Source: Cryoendolithus antarcticus
Lineage: Eukaryota > Ascomycota > Dothideomycetes > Cladosporiales > Cladosporiaceae
DNA: 45,278 nucleotides
Direction of reading: 5' to 3'
NCBI GenBank assembly: GCA_002077065.1
Contig: NAJO01000096.1
Span: 1 to 45,278 of the forward strand
Shown here: piece by piece, positions 20,685-31,835 of the stretch
Position numbering within the stretch: position 1 is the first letter of the stretch
How the letters are laid out: every line of letters begins with the position of its first letter
Position numbers and translations under genes: made by a program
The notes under the pieces: model-generated
What the model saw: only the letters and a program-made list of their open reading frames with translations
The model's database searches: none
What the model was told of the DNA's origin: nothing

Positions 20685-23159
20685 TTATACCAAAAATGCG
20701 GAGAAAGCGACGATCAAAACCGCTTCCAAGAGTTGGGGACCAGGAGATGGTCTGTACGCGGGAGAGCTCGTGTGAGTAGTGGTGACGGACGACGAACTAG
20801 GAACGTTGCTCGAATTTCCCAACCACTTTACATTGGTGGAGCGGAGTAGTGCGGGGAGACGATCTTCTCCCTCAACGAGCACTAATGCCATCCCGCTCTG
20901 TCACCGAAGAGGTCAGTGTTTGCAACGTGGGAACATTGTGTAGACTTACCAAAACATGCCACTGTAAATGACAGTGAAGAAGCCACGCGCCCGGGTTGTC
21001 AGACACGTATCTGGAATGCAAAGCGTCAGCAAGGTCAAACTCTCTTCGTGATCACGCGGGAAGGCTCACCGTATGACGGCCCAGCCTGAGGCAGGCAACT
21101 CAACCGTGTCACGGTAGGGAGGGTCATCTAGATTGACTAGGGAATCTGGCACGTCTTGAACTGATGAGTACGGGAATTCTCCCTGGCCGCTGCCCAAGAT
21201 CCAGAACTTGTGGCCGTGGAGATGCATAGGATGGCCCATCTGTAACTGAATCAGCCGATTGACGACTGTTCGAAAGCATATCTCTGGGCATACTGTGTCC
21301 ATAGAGTCAGGGGCAACTCTCATGATCAGATCAATAGTTGTGTTGAAGGGCATGAACATTGTAGTGCTAGCATTCCATCCGTCCGAAATATTCCCATAGA
21401 TCACGGGCACCTTGGGTTCAGAATACGAGTACCTGTCAACGACCCAGGAGACGATTCCAGTTTGGTTGATGTTGAGGACTCTCGTGGCGACGTTGTTGTG
21501 GCGTGGAGGCGCAATGAGATCAAAGGGCCCAAGGTTCTGCGGCCGTAGAGTGGACGCCGTGGGCTTAGCAGAGCCGTTCACCAGCATGTGAACGTTACTT
21601 GTCTCATCTCCAAGCATCGACATGGTCTGATTGTTCTTCGGCCTGGGAGGTGATGATTCCATAGCACTCATAAAGCTCTCATTGACGCCGCGTGTATAAC
21701 GTACCACCGCGAGGTCTTCGATGACTTGTTGCATGTCCCCGACGGGAATCGAAGCGAACCGTAGAGTATAATCGCCAGGCGTCTGATCGAGCTTGATCAT
21801 CACTGAGTAGCGCTCGCCCAGACTCATGGGCAATACCTTTAACAATCAGCAATGCCGAGTTTGCGAGTGAAGATACCAACTTACCTCAACCTCTTGCACT
21901 TTGACAAAGAGTCCGTCTGCCGCATATACGTACATCGTATGGGAGTCCAACGACACCGTCAACTTGGTGGTGGAACCAGCATTCACAAGGTTGAGGGCCA
22001 GCCAGCCTGAAGAGAAATTCGCGGCGATCGTAAGCAAAGGCGCCATGGTCTCGGTGCAGGTCTCTGGAGGGAGATCGCTCGCATTAAAGCCAGGCCTAAA
22101 CATTGTGGGCTGTATACAACCACGAGGACCAAGGGACATGTCCATGCTCGATGCAGCAGAAGATGACCTGGACAACTCGGCAGTGGCAGAAGGCTGCATG
22201 AACATCAGCATAGTCTTGTCGGGTGCCATCGACATCGGAACTGTGTCAGAGGATGCCATTGACGTCAACGTGGTGCCAGAGGATTCCATGGACATCGAAC
22301 TAGAATCATCAGACCCCAAGCACAGGCTCGGCCCGCAATCCAGGACTGCCTGCGGCAAGCACTGCACTCTGCCCAAGCCATTGGCAAGCAGGCTGTCCAC
22401 GCAATGCGGGAACACACCCGTGCGGTTGTATTCTTGCAAGACCGTATCCGAGACCTCATGATACCAATCCGTCAGAAGGACTGGGAAAGCATCTCGCTCC
22501 GCCCGAAGTAAGGCCTCAGCTTCGGCGTCACTTGAGGCAAGCGACTCGAAGGGGCGGGAGCGGGAACGCTTAGGGCGGATGTTCAAAGGCCCGCGGATCG
22601 CATCGTTGTAATAGGCGCGGAAATGGGAGTGATACCAGTAGAAACCGTACTCGTTTGACAGATCGAATCGATACGTGAAGTTGCCTCCGGGGGCGATAGG
22701 GTACTGAGACAGATGTTAGCTACCTGCAGTGAATGCGGAACCGCAAAGCTAGGACGATCTGACCTGGGTGACACCAGGCACACCGTCCATGTGCGGTGTT
22801 CCACGTTGAAGGATGCCTGCAGTAGAGCTCCGATTAGCATAGAGCAGCGGACAAGGAGGAGATGCGACGTGCCGTGCCAGTGGATGGTGGTTTCAACGGG
22901 GAGTTCGTTCTTCACGAAGACCTCGAGCGTGTCGTCCTCGTTGGCTTCGATGAGCGGAGCAGGATGCTGACCGTTGATCAAATAGACCGGGCGGGAGAAT
23001 CCGTCTGCGACGCCATTAATAATGAATTCGATCATACGGCAGCTTCTACGAACCGGGCGCCGCCTTTCCCTCATGAATAGTGAAGTTGTAGGATCGCACT
23101 TCTGCCAAAGTAGACGCAGTGAGGAGGCTGAGCATCGAGAGGCCTGCGAGAGAGAACAT
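20685..23159 (-). CDS. GPI-type multicopper oxidase with Met-rich insert, seven exons
   Basis: Exons: 23159-23054, 23004-22873, 22816-22764, 22703-21885, 21836-21070, 21010-20950, 20897-20685. They sum to 2151 nt, 716 residues. A signal peptide (MFSLAGLSMLSLLTASTLAEV) leads in. Copper ligands lie in HWHG (77-80), WYHSH (120-124), HPMHLHGH (572-579) and HCHLQWH (638-644). M649 sits where the type-1 axial ligand falls. Residues 228-287 are a Ser/Met-rich insert with ten methionines. The serine/threonine-rich tail ends in a hydrophobic stretch (LLEAVLIVAFSAFLV), suggesting a GPI anchor. Intron 2 starts GCACGT, a GC-AG intron. It should oxidise substrates at the cell surface with O2. Laccase, ferroxidase and cuprous oxidase are all possible, and the Met-rich insert and the divergent copper ATPase favour cuprous oxidase. 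Confidence 0.9.
22134..22313 (-). other. Met-rich insert in multicopper oxidase
   Basis: These 60 codons (residues 228-287) contain ten Met, mostly as MSM, MLMFM and MDM clusters among serine and acidic residues. The underlying DNA shows about 30-bp degenerate tandem units (for example near 22225-22310), so the insert seems to have grown by short duplications. Confidence 0.7.
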
Positions 23160-23573
23160 GGTCGCGTGGGCAAGATACGAGTCAATCCAAATAGCTGCGT
23201 AAGAATGAAATAGAGTAGCGGGTGGAAAGCGCCCCCTGAAGGCCCTATGTAGTTATCATTAGACATACACTGTCACAGATCGTCCAGCCGCACAGCAACC
23301 AACGTTCCAGCCCCGGAATGCGCCACCGCAGAAGTCGCTCAGCGCTCGAGCCTGCGCGGTTTGTGCGTCGGACCATTAGAGCGGTTTCATGCGCGATTTG
23401 CGCGTCAAGGCTAGTCGTGAGGGTGACACAGGCGCTAGAGAGACATCTTGGTGAACGTGCAACGCACAAATGCCGCTACCTGCTCGCACATAAACATTCT
23501 GTAGAAGGACCGTGTTAACATCTGCTTACATTTCCAGCAATCGTACTTTTGACTAGATCGTCTACCAGCCCAC
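23160..23573. promoter_or_regulatory. Divergent promoter shared by multicopper oxidase and copper ATPase
   Basis: A 414-bp interval separates the two start codons. It contains TTTGTGCGTC at 23360-23369, TTTGCGCGTC at 23397-23406 and, inverted, TTTGTGCGTT at 23470-23461. The middle copy fits the yeast Mac1 copper-response element TTTGC(T/G)C(A/G), and the others differ from it at one core base. This suggests joint copper-responsive control, but binding is not shown. Confidence 0.5.
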
Positions 23574-26500
23574 ATGGAGAAATGCTCAGACCCCAGTGCC
23601 CCCGTTGCACTCTTGCAGACGTCCTTCCTGGTTCCCAATCTTCACTGCCCTACATGCGTCATGCATATTACCTCTCTCATGGACGGTTTCACCCCTGCAC
23701 CCGTCATCAAAAACATCTCCATCATCAACCACATCGTCACTATCGCCCACGAGACGGCGTTACCCGCCATCTCGTTGAGCGACGTGCTCACATCAGCTGG
23801 CTACGAGGTTTATGACATGATTGCCGATCCCGCGTCCAGTGAGAAGCTCCCGGCGCAGGCTGGCCCCGACGTCCATCTGGAAGACGCGGTGAAGCGATGG
23901 GATCCGAGACGACGTTCACAAATGGATGCGCCCACTCGCCTGATGCACGATGCTAATTGCCAGGTGTGCGCCGCGTATGGCAACACCGCGAAAGGGCTAG
24001 AAGTTCTGGAGTCTATTGCTATATCCGATGCTCTCGACGCAATACCGCCATATCTGGCGACGCTGTCGATCGATGGTATGACTTGCAGTTCGTGCGTTGG
24101 CAACGTCACAAAAGCCCTGCAGAATGTCAGTACCGTAGACCGTGCGGACGTCTCCCTCATTGGTAATAGCGCCAACGTACATTTTAGGTCCAACGAGGTC
24201 GAGAGTGTCACGTTCGGGTTGATCCGAGCTGTTGAAGACGCAGGGTATGATGCTCAGTTGATGGAAGTGACGCACGTCCCTGCAACAGCAGGTGAAAAGG
24301 AGGTCGAGGACAAGACTGGCTCCTGGGAGGCGACATATGCGATTGAGGGCATGACCTGCAGCTCCTGCGTTGGCAAGATTTACTCTGCCATCAAGGAACT
24401 CCCGTTTGTGGAACGAGCCGAAGTCAACCTCGTTGCGCATACCGGTTCAGTTTTATTCAGTGGCAAGAACCACGAGGCCCTTGTTATCAACGCGATCAAT
24501 AAGGTTGGCTACAAACCCACACTCGTCGACCTTACGCCACTTGCGAAACGAGACGTAGCTGCTGCGTCCAGGACGATATCACTGCGGATCCATGGCATGC
24601 ATTGTCCCCAATGCCCGAAGCGCGTTTGTGAAACCGCTCGCAGGCTACAGGCCAACATACAAAAGGCGCCGACGCTTGATTCTCCCACCCTTACCATCTC
24701 GTACATTCCGGACGCCCCGAAGTTGACGGTACGGCGGATCATAGAGGAGCTCAATGCACTCGACAATTCGTTCACTGTTGACATTCACAAAGCGATCTCT
24801 GTCGAGCAGCGTTCTCGAGAAATGCTCATGAAAGAGAAAAGGGCAATATTTCTACGTGCAATACTGTCCATCCTTGCTGCTATCCCCTCCTTGATCGTTG
24901 GCGTAGTTTACATGAACCTCGTCTCCAAGCACGACCCAGGCTACGTGTATCTGATGCACCCCTTGCATGGCGTCAGCCGGGCGGAATGGGCCAATTTCAT
25001 CATGGCGACTCCGGTCTACTTCCTAGCAGCGGACCACTTCCACAGGCGAATGCTAAAAGAAGTCTACGCACTCTGGCGGCTCCGAAGTTCGGTCCCTATC
25101 GCGAAAAGGTTGTACCGCTTCGGCAGTATGAACATGCTCATCAGTTTAGGAACGACCATCGCATATTTTTCGTCCGTGGCGGAGTTAATAGTGGCCGCCT
25201 CGAACCCTTCCAAGGATGTGGCTGAGAGCTCGAAGCAATCATACTTTGACTCTGTCGTATTTCTTACAATGTTTCTGCTTATAGGCCGGCTAGCAGAAGC
25301 CAGTATGAAAGCAAAGTCAGGCGACGCGATCTCAGCATTGGGCAGATTGAGGCCCGCAGATGCGAGTCTAATTGTGCAGAATGACACGGATGTTAATTCT
25401 GCTGTGGAACGCGTGAGCGTGGATCTCATTGATACTGGAGATCTGGTCAGGATCCCACACGGCTCCAGTCCTCCGTGCGACGGGACAATGCTAGACGAGT
25501 CGGCCGATTTTGACGAGTCAAGTCTGACGGGGGAATCTCGCCTGGTCGGGAAGCAAAAGGGCGAGGCGATCTTCTCTGGCACGATCAACCAAGGCCAGGC
25601 AATTACGATCAAAGTCACGGGCCCCGCTGGTGCGTCAATGTTGGACTCAATCATTCGGATCGTCCGTGAGGGCCAGTCCAAGCGCGCTCCTGTGGAGCGC
25701 ATTGCAGATCTGCTTACGGCATACTTTGTGCCTGTAGTTGTCATCATTGCCCTTACGACCTGGATCATTTGGCTTTCCCTCGGTCTCTCAGGCGCGCTTC
25801 CACTAAGTTACCTGGACAATAACACCGGCGGCTGGCCAGTTTGGTCATTACAATTCGCGATTGCAGTATTCGTCATTGCCTGCCCTTGTGGCCTAGGTCT
25901 GGCAGCACCGACCGCTCTCTTCGTCGGCGGTGGACTGGCCGCGAAACGCGGAATCCTTGTCAAAGGTGGCGGGGAAGCTTTCCAAGAAGCGAGCAATTTA
26001 GATGCCGTCGTCTTCGACAAGACCGGCACCCTCACACAAGGTGCCGAGCCGAAAATTGTGCAGCACAAAGTATTCACCGGCGTTACCGGGCTTGAACAGT
26101 CGACCATCTTTGGAATGCTGAAAGGCGTGGAAGAGAACAGTAGCCATCCGCTTGCCCGAGCCGCTGTTAATTTTGCAACATCAGAAGGCGCAGCAGTAGT
26201 GCGAACCTCTGCTGTAGAGGAAATCGCAGGCAAAGGTCTCAAAGCCATGATTGAACCGGCACATGGCTGCGTTGGAGGCCGATACGAAGCTTTGGTCGGT
26301 AACGAAGCCTTGCTCCTGGACTATGGCGTAGAAGTGCCGCAAGAAGCCATTGAACTTTTGGACTCTTGGAAAATATCTGGCCACTCGGTGATACTCTTGG
26401 CCTGCCGCTTCTCGGGAGAGGAATGGCGACTGTGCGCCATCTTAGCTGCATTAGACCCTCTTCGTCCGGAAGCCGCAGAAGTTGTGAGGTTGTTACAAAG

Positions 26501-27101
26501 TCGTGGTGTCCATGTTTGGATGCTTTCCGGGGACAATTCCAAGACCGCGAACGCCGTTGGTAGCCAGGTTGGCATACCACCTAGTAATATCATTCCCGGG
26601 GTGTTGCCTGTCCAAAAAGCGGAGAAAGTGAAATACTTACAGCAATCGCTCGAGCCAAGACGCGGTCGAGGTTTCCAGAGCGCCTTGATCAACAAACGAA
26701 GCCGTGCGACCATCGCCATGGTCGGCGACGGCGTCAATGACGCGCCTGCTTTGGCTGCCGCGGACGTCGGAATTGCTGTCGCGTCCGGCTCAGACGTAGC
26801 CGTGCAGTCTGCCGCATTCGTGCTGGTGCAGTCGGATCTCCGCGCGGTGCTTACCTTGGTGACTCTCAGCCATGTGGTTTTCCGACGCGTTATCCTCAAC
26901 TTTGTTTGGGCCGCTCTCTACAACATGGTTGCCTTGCCCGTTGCCGCAGGGGTCTTGTATCCAATCCAGACGAGTGGTGGGTCTCGCATCCGGCTTGATC
27001 CAGCTTGGGCTGCGCTTGCCATGGCGCTTAGCAGCATCAGCGTTGTCACGAGCAGCCTACTGTTGCGGACTCGCATCCCGGGCATTGGTTTTCGTGAGTA
27101 G
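23574..27101 (+). CDS. P1B-type copper-transporting ATPase (CrpA/CCC2-like)
   Basis: An intronless 1175-residue frame. The cytosolic N terminus has four heavy-metal-associated modules with CxxC at 25-28 (LHCPTC), 171-174 and 262-265 (GMTCSSC), and 344-347 (GMHCPQC), plus an extra CQVC at 129-132. The catalytic parts follow in order: TGES (652-655), the CPC metal-path motif in a membrane helix (about 770-772), the phosphorylated D815 in DKTGTLT, the SHP nucleotide-binding motif (857-859) and GDGVNDAP around D1052. CPC assigns Cu(I) or Ag(I) specificity. With four metal modules and a detoxification-like setting it resembles fungal export pumps such as CrpA more than a housekeeping Golgi pump, though I cannot exclude the latter. 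It is divergent from the multicopper oxidase, so the pair may be co-regulated. No signs of decay. Confidence 0.95.
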   Translation: MEKCSDPSAPVALLQTSFLVPNLHCPTCVMHITSLMDGFTPAPVIKNISIINHIVTIAHETALPAISLSDVLTSAGYEVYDMIADPASSEKLPAQAGPDVHLEDAVKRWDPRRRSQMDAPTRLMHDANCQVCAAYGNTAKGLEVLESIAISDALDAIPPYLATLSIDGMTCSSCVGNVTKALQNVSTVDRADVSLIGNSANVHFRSNEVESVTFGLIRAVEDAGYDAQLMEVTHVPATAGEKEVEDKTGSWEATYAIEGMTCSSCVGKIYSAIKELPFVERAEVNLVAHTGSVLFSGKNHEALVINAINKVGYKPTLVDLTPLAKRDVAAASRTISLRIHGMHCPQCPKRVCETARRLQANIQKAPTLDSPTLTISYIPDAPKLTVRRIIEELNALDNSFTVDIHKAISVEQRSREMLMKEKRAIFLRAILSILAAIPSLIVGVVYMNLVSKHDPGYVYLMHPLHGVSRAEWANFIMATPVYFLAADHFHRRMLKEVYALWRLRSSVPIAKRLYRFGSMNMLISLGTTIAYFSSVAELIVAASNPSKDVAESSKQSYFDSVVFLTMFLLIGRLAEASMKAKSGDAISALGRLRPADASLIVQNDTDVNSAVERVSVDLIDTGDLVRIPHGSSPPCDGTMLDESADFDESSLTGESRLVGKQKGEAIFSGTINQGQAITIKVTGPAGASMLDSIIRIVREGQSKRAPVERIADLLTAYFVPVVVIIALTTWIIWLSLGLSGALPLSYLDNNTGGWPVWSLQFAIAVFVIACPCGLGLAAPTALFVGGGLAAKRGILVKGGGEAFQEASNLDAVVFDKTGTLTQGAEPKIVQHKVFTGVTGLEQSTIFGMLKGVEENSSHPLARAAVNFATSEGAAVVRTSAVEEIAGKGLKAMIEPAHGCVGGRYEALVGNEALLLDYGVEVPQEAIELLDSWKISGHSVILLACRFSGEEWRLCAILAALDPLRPEAAEVVRLLQSRGVHVWMLSGDNSKTANAVGSQVGIPPSNIIPGVLPVQKAEKVKYLQQSLEPRRGRGFQSALINKRSRATIAMVGDGVNDAPALAAADVGIAVASGSDVAVQSAAFVLVQSDLRAVLTLVTLSHVVFRRVILNFVWAALYNMVALPVAAGVLYPIQTSGGSRIRLDPAWAALAMALSSISVVTSSLLLRTRIPGIGFRE

Positions 27102-27504
27102 ACGATATTCCTGTCAAATCAGTAGAGTGGCTTCCAACATGATCTGCATGTATTCAGCAAGCAACCTGAATCTTCTAGAAGCGAAACTACAATAGCTGCT
27201 TCATGCAACACCAGCCTACGAAGCTTAGGTTATACGTACTTGCCTACTAAGCGTGCCGTGATCTGTCCGGCTACATGCCTAAGGCAGACACGGCCTCCTC
27301 AATACCCGTCCTATAAGAAAAGTTTAGTGAACAACGAGAAGCCGCGCGGTAGCACGACATGTGTTCATAAAATAGTCATGATCTGACTGTCTAAGTATGG
27401 ACGCTTCTAGAAGACTGCGCCACAGGCTCGCGAGCCACTCTTGGCACGTCATGTAATCTAGCATAAATCTCTCTTAACTAAGACTGCATTATTTGATAGC
27501 TGCC
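27102..27504. other. 3' flank of copper ATPase, edge of transposon nest
   Basis: Non-coding. Normal base composition changes to TA-rich near 27480-27505, where the RIP-degraded repeat begins. Confidence 0.5.
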
Positions 27505-30500
27505 CGGTTTCGAGACGAAGGTCATTATCGACCGTCCACGCAGATAAATTCATAATACACGTATCTAAAGCCGTAACACGTTCTAAATATAGTACTATCT
27601 TCCTAATAACGCACGCTTCTATTTAATACGCTAAAATCTAAGAACATGTTGCTAGCGATATAGGAGTAGGGGTGTGAAGCGAACGATAGTCTAGTTACTC
27701 TAAATAGAATAACATATAACATTACCAATAGTGCTATAATTAGTTTGTTATGTATTAGAGATTTATAGGTCAAAGCTTAAAGAAGGTTAGCGAGTCGAGT
27801 CTATCCTCCTACTCCTTAAAGGGGAGTATCAAGTTATATTAACGACGATTTCAGTTCGGTGCGGGAGGCTTTTCGGCCTATCGGGAGGGACGTTAAATAC
27901 GATTATATCGTAGTAACGACAGTCTCTATACGACATATGTCTACTATAAATCCCTAAACGTTAATACTATACCGCGTGCAGCTAAGATAATATCTACTAT
28001 AATTCTAATTAGAGTTTACCTTATCCTTAGTTCAATCTAATTCCGAGTTATAGGGCATAGTTCGCTTCCCCTAGCGTTAGAGCATATTCTAAGTACGTCG
28101 TTCTATAGCACAATTTGTATACGTAGCGCTTAATATACACGATCTAGTATATAGTTACGTAGGAGATTACGTAATCTAATACTAATAAACCTACGTAGCG
28201 ACTACCTTTAGATTACTAACTAGATACCCGCGCTCTAAAACTACAATCTAGTTTGTTGTTAGATAGCCGTATAAGAATGCCTATTAAGGTTATGCGTAGA
28301 ATGCGGGATTTATAGAGTACGTAAGTTAGACTACTCCGGGAGGTATATAGAGTAAAAGGGAATAGAAAAGGCGCGAAAAGAGTAAATGTCCGTTATCGAA
28401 TACAAAGATCCGTTACGTATTTACTACGTAACTAACTATAGTCTACCTTAGCGCTAAGGGACACGCGGTGCCTAATTACGTTTCTTATAATAGTTTAATA
28501 AGCATAAGTAACATACGATCGTATACTATAGCGCGAGGGACTTAGTTATAATGTTATATATATATTAGCGAGCTAGAGACAGAAGTAACTATTTTGCATA
28601 ACTAGCGTTCACTTCTCTATTACTAAGGGTGTCTACCGTAGATACTTAATACTTAGATTAAGATACATTATGTTTATTAGAGCGAATTTCGAAATAGCGT
28701 AGTTATACTTTTATTAACTTACTAATTATATAGAGAGAATCTTTATAGTACGTTAATCTAGTCGGTCTTACTACCGGTGCTTAAAAAGTTAGGGCTAGGA
28801 ATCCCGTGTCGGTAAAAGCTTACGCGGATAGTCGTTATCCTCGGCCGACGCGTATATTAATCGACCCTATCCTAAGCAAGATATAATACTTATAGCTTAA
28901 ACTTAAGAGGTATTAAATTCGATAATAGGTAGACTAGGCCATTAGTTTTAGAGCTTGATAGACGCTATAAACTACGTATAGCTAGGCTTATAGGTACTAG
29001 ACCCGGTCCTCTACCGCCGGTAATAATATAGTTATATTCCCGACCCGACCCTAAATACGTTAATAGGGAAAATAAGCTCTATCCGTTAGCAAGTTCGGGA
29101 TAGGACGACGCGGACGAGAACAGGATATTAAGTCTCTATAGTAGGTAAAAGACGGCAGCCTTCGTAGAGATAGGTCCTTCCCTAAGTAGTAGACCTCTAT
29201 ACGAGGACCTATATAATAGTAATTACGATGATATAGTTAGACTAGAGACGAGGATAAAGCCTAGCACTTATATAATACTACGCTATTAGCGGATAGTAAG
29301 TATCTTCACTAGTACCGCGGCCGATCCTAGCTATAATTTATATCTATAGGCGTACCGTATACCTTGCTCTTACGTAGGGAAAAGACAACTAAAGATAGCT
29401 TCGTATTTACCTTCTAGATATGCTATAGACGACGCTCGTAGTAGGGCAAAGCTCGAAGAGCCGCTCTCGGGACTATAGACATTACCTCGGAGTAATAGAC
29501 TTACGTAACGCCGTGACTTAGCTAGGATAGGAGAAGGATCTAAGAAAGAAGTTAAATAGGTTAAGACTAGTAGAACCCTTAGGAAACTTCCGGGGGTTAC
29601 GTACTATTTAAGGCGGAAATATACCAATTAGCGATTTGTAATAAGAGCTTCCCCCTATGTTCCCGACGAGGCCTATTTATGATATATCGCGTAGGGTATA
29701 CTCTAGCTCAAGTAGCTAACTTGTACCAAGGTGCCGAAACCTTCGTTGCTATGTTACTCGATAACGAGTTATAGAACCGAGAACACGTTAATCTATATTA
29801 CGGAGCAAGCCGGCACTCTATAGAGGCTTTAATGCCTATCTAATTCGCTAGTAAGTAGGTAGCGCCCGGATTATCTAGCATACGCATCTAAAGAGAGCGT
29901 TATCTCACCTAAAGATAAATAGCGACGTCTTTATATAGATCTTACGTAGACTCTAATTACTAGCCTATAAAGCAATCAATGTCGAAATTATAGGAAAACG
30001 TTAGCTTACTAGAATCTACGACATTCGGTAGCGCTTACACTTTTCCCCTACGTGCTTTAATTAAGAATTTAGCCGGGTGCGTTAACCGTCGCGTTCTAGT
30101 CGACCTTGAAGTTAATGTAAGGTACCGTCTTAACACCTTCGTGCGATAAGAGGCAAACTATACGCCGTTCTATATCGAATCCGTTTAATGCTATACCGTA
30201 GGTCGCGGTATAAGCGCCTATCTATAAAAAGTATATTTAGTTAGCGGTTCTAATATCGTCGTTGTAAGTCCATCCCTCGGTCAATGGAATCCGATCTACC
30301 GCATCGTAAGTCTAGCCCTAGGGTAAGCACTCTAGTCCGGCAATTCTCGCTACTTCATTAGAGAGATTCCGCTAATCCGTATAACTTTGCTATAGCTAAG
30401 GCGGCTATATAATCACGATCCCTAGAGTGTAGGTCGTCGTTTAGCGAAAGTCGTATAGACGCCGTCGTTAACGTATACTATTGATCTATATATCGCCCTA

Positions 30501-31610
30501 ATTACAATCGGATTTACTTTTCTTCGGAGAACGTTATATACTAAAGTGAAAGCGTTAGTAATGACAAATCGACCTAGCTTAGCAATAATTCGGATGTTGC
30601 ATAGGATGAACTCGTTTAACGCTCGCATTAGGCTATCGACCATAATTCCGAAGCTTTCCGGGACGAAGTCACCTCCTATATCTAGAATTTGTATAACGAG
30701 CCCTAAGTCGTAAGCTTTATCGAACACCTATCGAGCACTCCGTATAGCTAGCCTATATTCGGCCGAATATATAGCGTTAGGACCGACGTGAGAGGCGACA
30801 CCTACTACTATAAGCTTTAGCTAGATCGCGTGTCGCGTGTTCTTAGTCCACTTAATCGAAGGGCGGTAATGTAGGTAATGCCTCTAAACGTACGACGGCT
30901 CGGCCGAATAGCAAGTTAGGCTTACGAGGTGTTTTATACGAAGAGAGCTAAGTATAGTTAAGTATCCTTAATAGATATTATACTACCTAATCATTATAAG
31001 AGCGAGTTTATTAACTTAACTAATTATAACCTCTCCCGTCTATAGTCCTTTAAGATATAGTATCTTACGCTAGTAACGTTAGGATTTAAAGTAATAGTTA
31101 TAGTATTAGGTATATATTATCCTTAACCTAGACAAGCTTTATAGATATTCGAGAACTAGTAGTATACCGGCGCCGGTTAGCTCCTCGACGTAATAGGCAC
31201 TAGAGCTCTAACGAACCTATAAAACGGTTTCGGACGCTTCGAAGTAGCCCCGTAAACTCTATCTCGAGGTTTTAGTAAAGACCTTATATTCTACCTAGCG
31301 AACTTTTTCTAAAGACCCCGAGAATATACGGTTTTTACGTTTTCTCGCCCGGGACGCTCCTCTAGGGAGTATAAGTTACTTCTATTAGGATCTCTAGACT
31401 TATTATAGTATATTATATGACTAGATATAGCTAGGAACGTTACTAGAGAGTCTTACTAAAAACTACGTATTTTAAGAAAAAATATTTTATAGAGCTTTTA
31501 GGTATATCTCTTAGGGTAATTTCTAATAGACTAGCGACTAGTTTTACTACGCTTATTAGCCTTCTTAAAGTCTAGGTCAGTACTATCTAGAGTAAGTAGG
31601 TATTGGTATT
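27505..31610. mobile_element. RIP-degraded transposon remnant (about 4.1 kb)
   Basis: Over 4 kb the DNA is dominated by CTA, TAG and TAT words, is poor in CA and TG but keeps many CG dinucleotides, and has stops in every frame. This is the pattern left by repeat-induced point mutation acting on CpA. The first 390 bp (27505-27895) are an inverted, more heavily mutated copy of 11405-11791, which shows the region is repeated DNA. The longest ATG-started frame (30422-30727, minus, 101 codons) has no domain I recognise and may be chance. The class of the parent element cannot be told by eye. The LTR retrotransposon at 31616 is inserted at or beyond its right end. Confidence 0.8.
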
Positions 31611-31615
31611 TAGTA

Positions 31616-31787
31616 GAGTTGTGGTTGCCTTGGTGCCTGAGGCACCTCGCTTAGCGGCTGCATGCGCGCCACCTGCGAGTCGCAGGCGGAAAATGCGCAG
31701 AGCAGCGATTAGTCTTGGGATCTAGGCAGTGCTTGCTTAGTGTCGTCCTATACGTTGCGAGATACCTACAATATAGATATCCTTTAT
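31616..31787 (+). repeat. Left LTR (172 bp)
   Basis: Identical to 37891-38062 except for one base (G versus T at the sixth position). It contains small perfect palindromes such as GTGCCTGAGGCAC and CCTGCGAGTCGCAGG. It begins GAGTT and ends CCTTTAT. I saw no clear tRNA primer-binding site just after it. Confidence 0.88.
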
Positions 31788-31835
31788 CAGTTCTAATCGC
31801 TCGCCTCACTTCGCAGCCCATAGGACGAAGACGGC

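Noticed and set aside
23574..24211. Minus-strand open frames under the copper ATPase
   Set aside because: Mirror frames of a strong coding region with all motifs on the plus strand.
30422..30727. 101-codon minus-strand frame in RIP-degraded DNA
   Set aside because: No recognisable domain, codons typical of RIP products, and no flanking exons. Kept only as a note in the remnant entry.
31600..31620. LTR start at TGTGG (31620) to satisfy TG...CA
   Set aside because: Identity between LTRs starts earlier, and the TAGTA duplication fits only a start at 31616 and an end at 38062.
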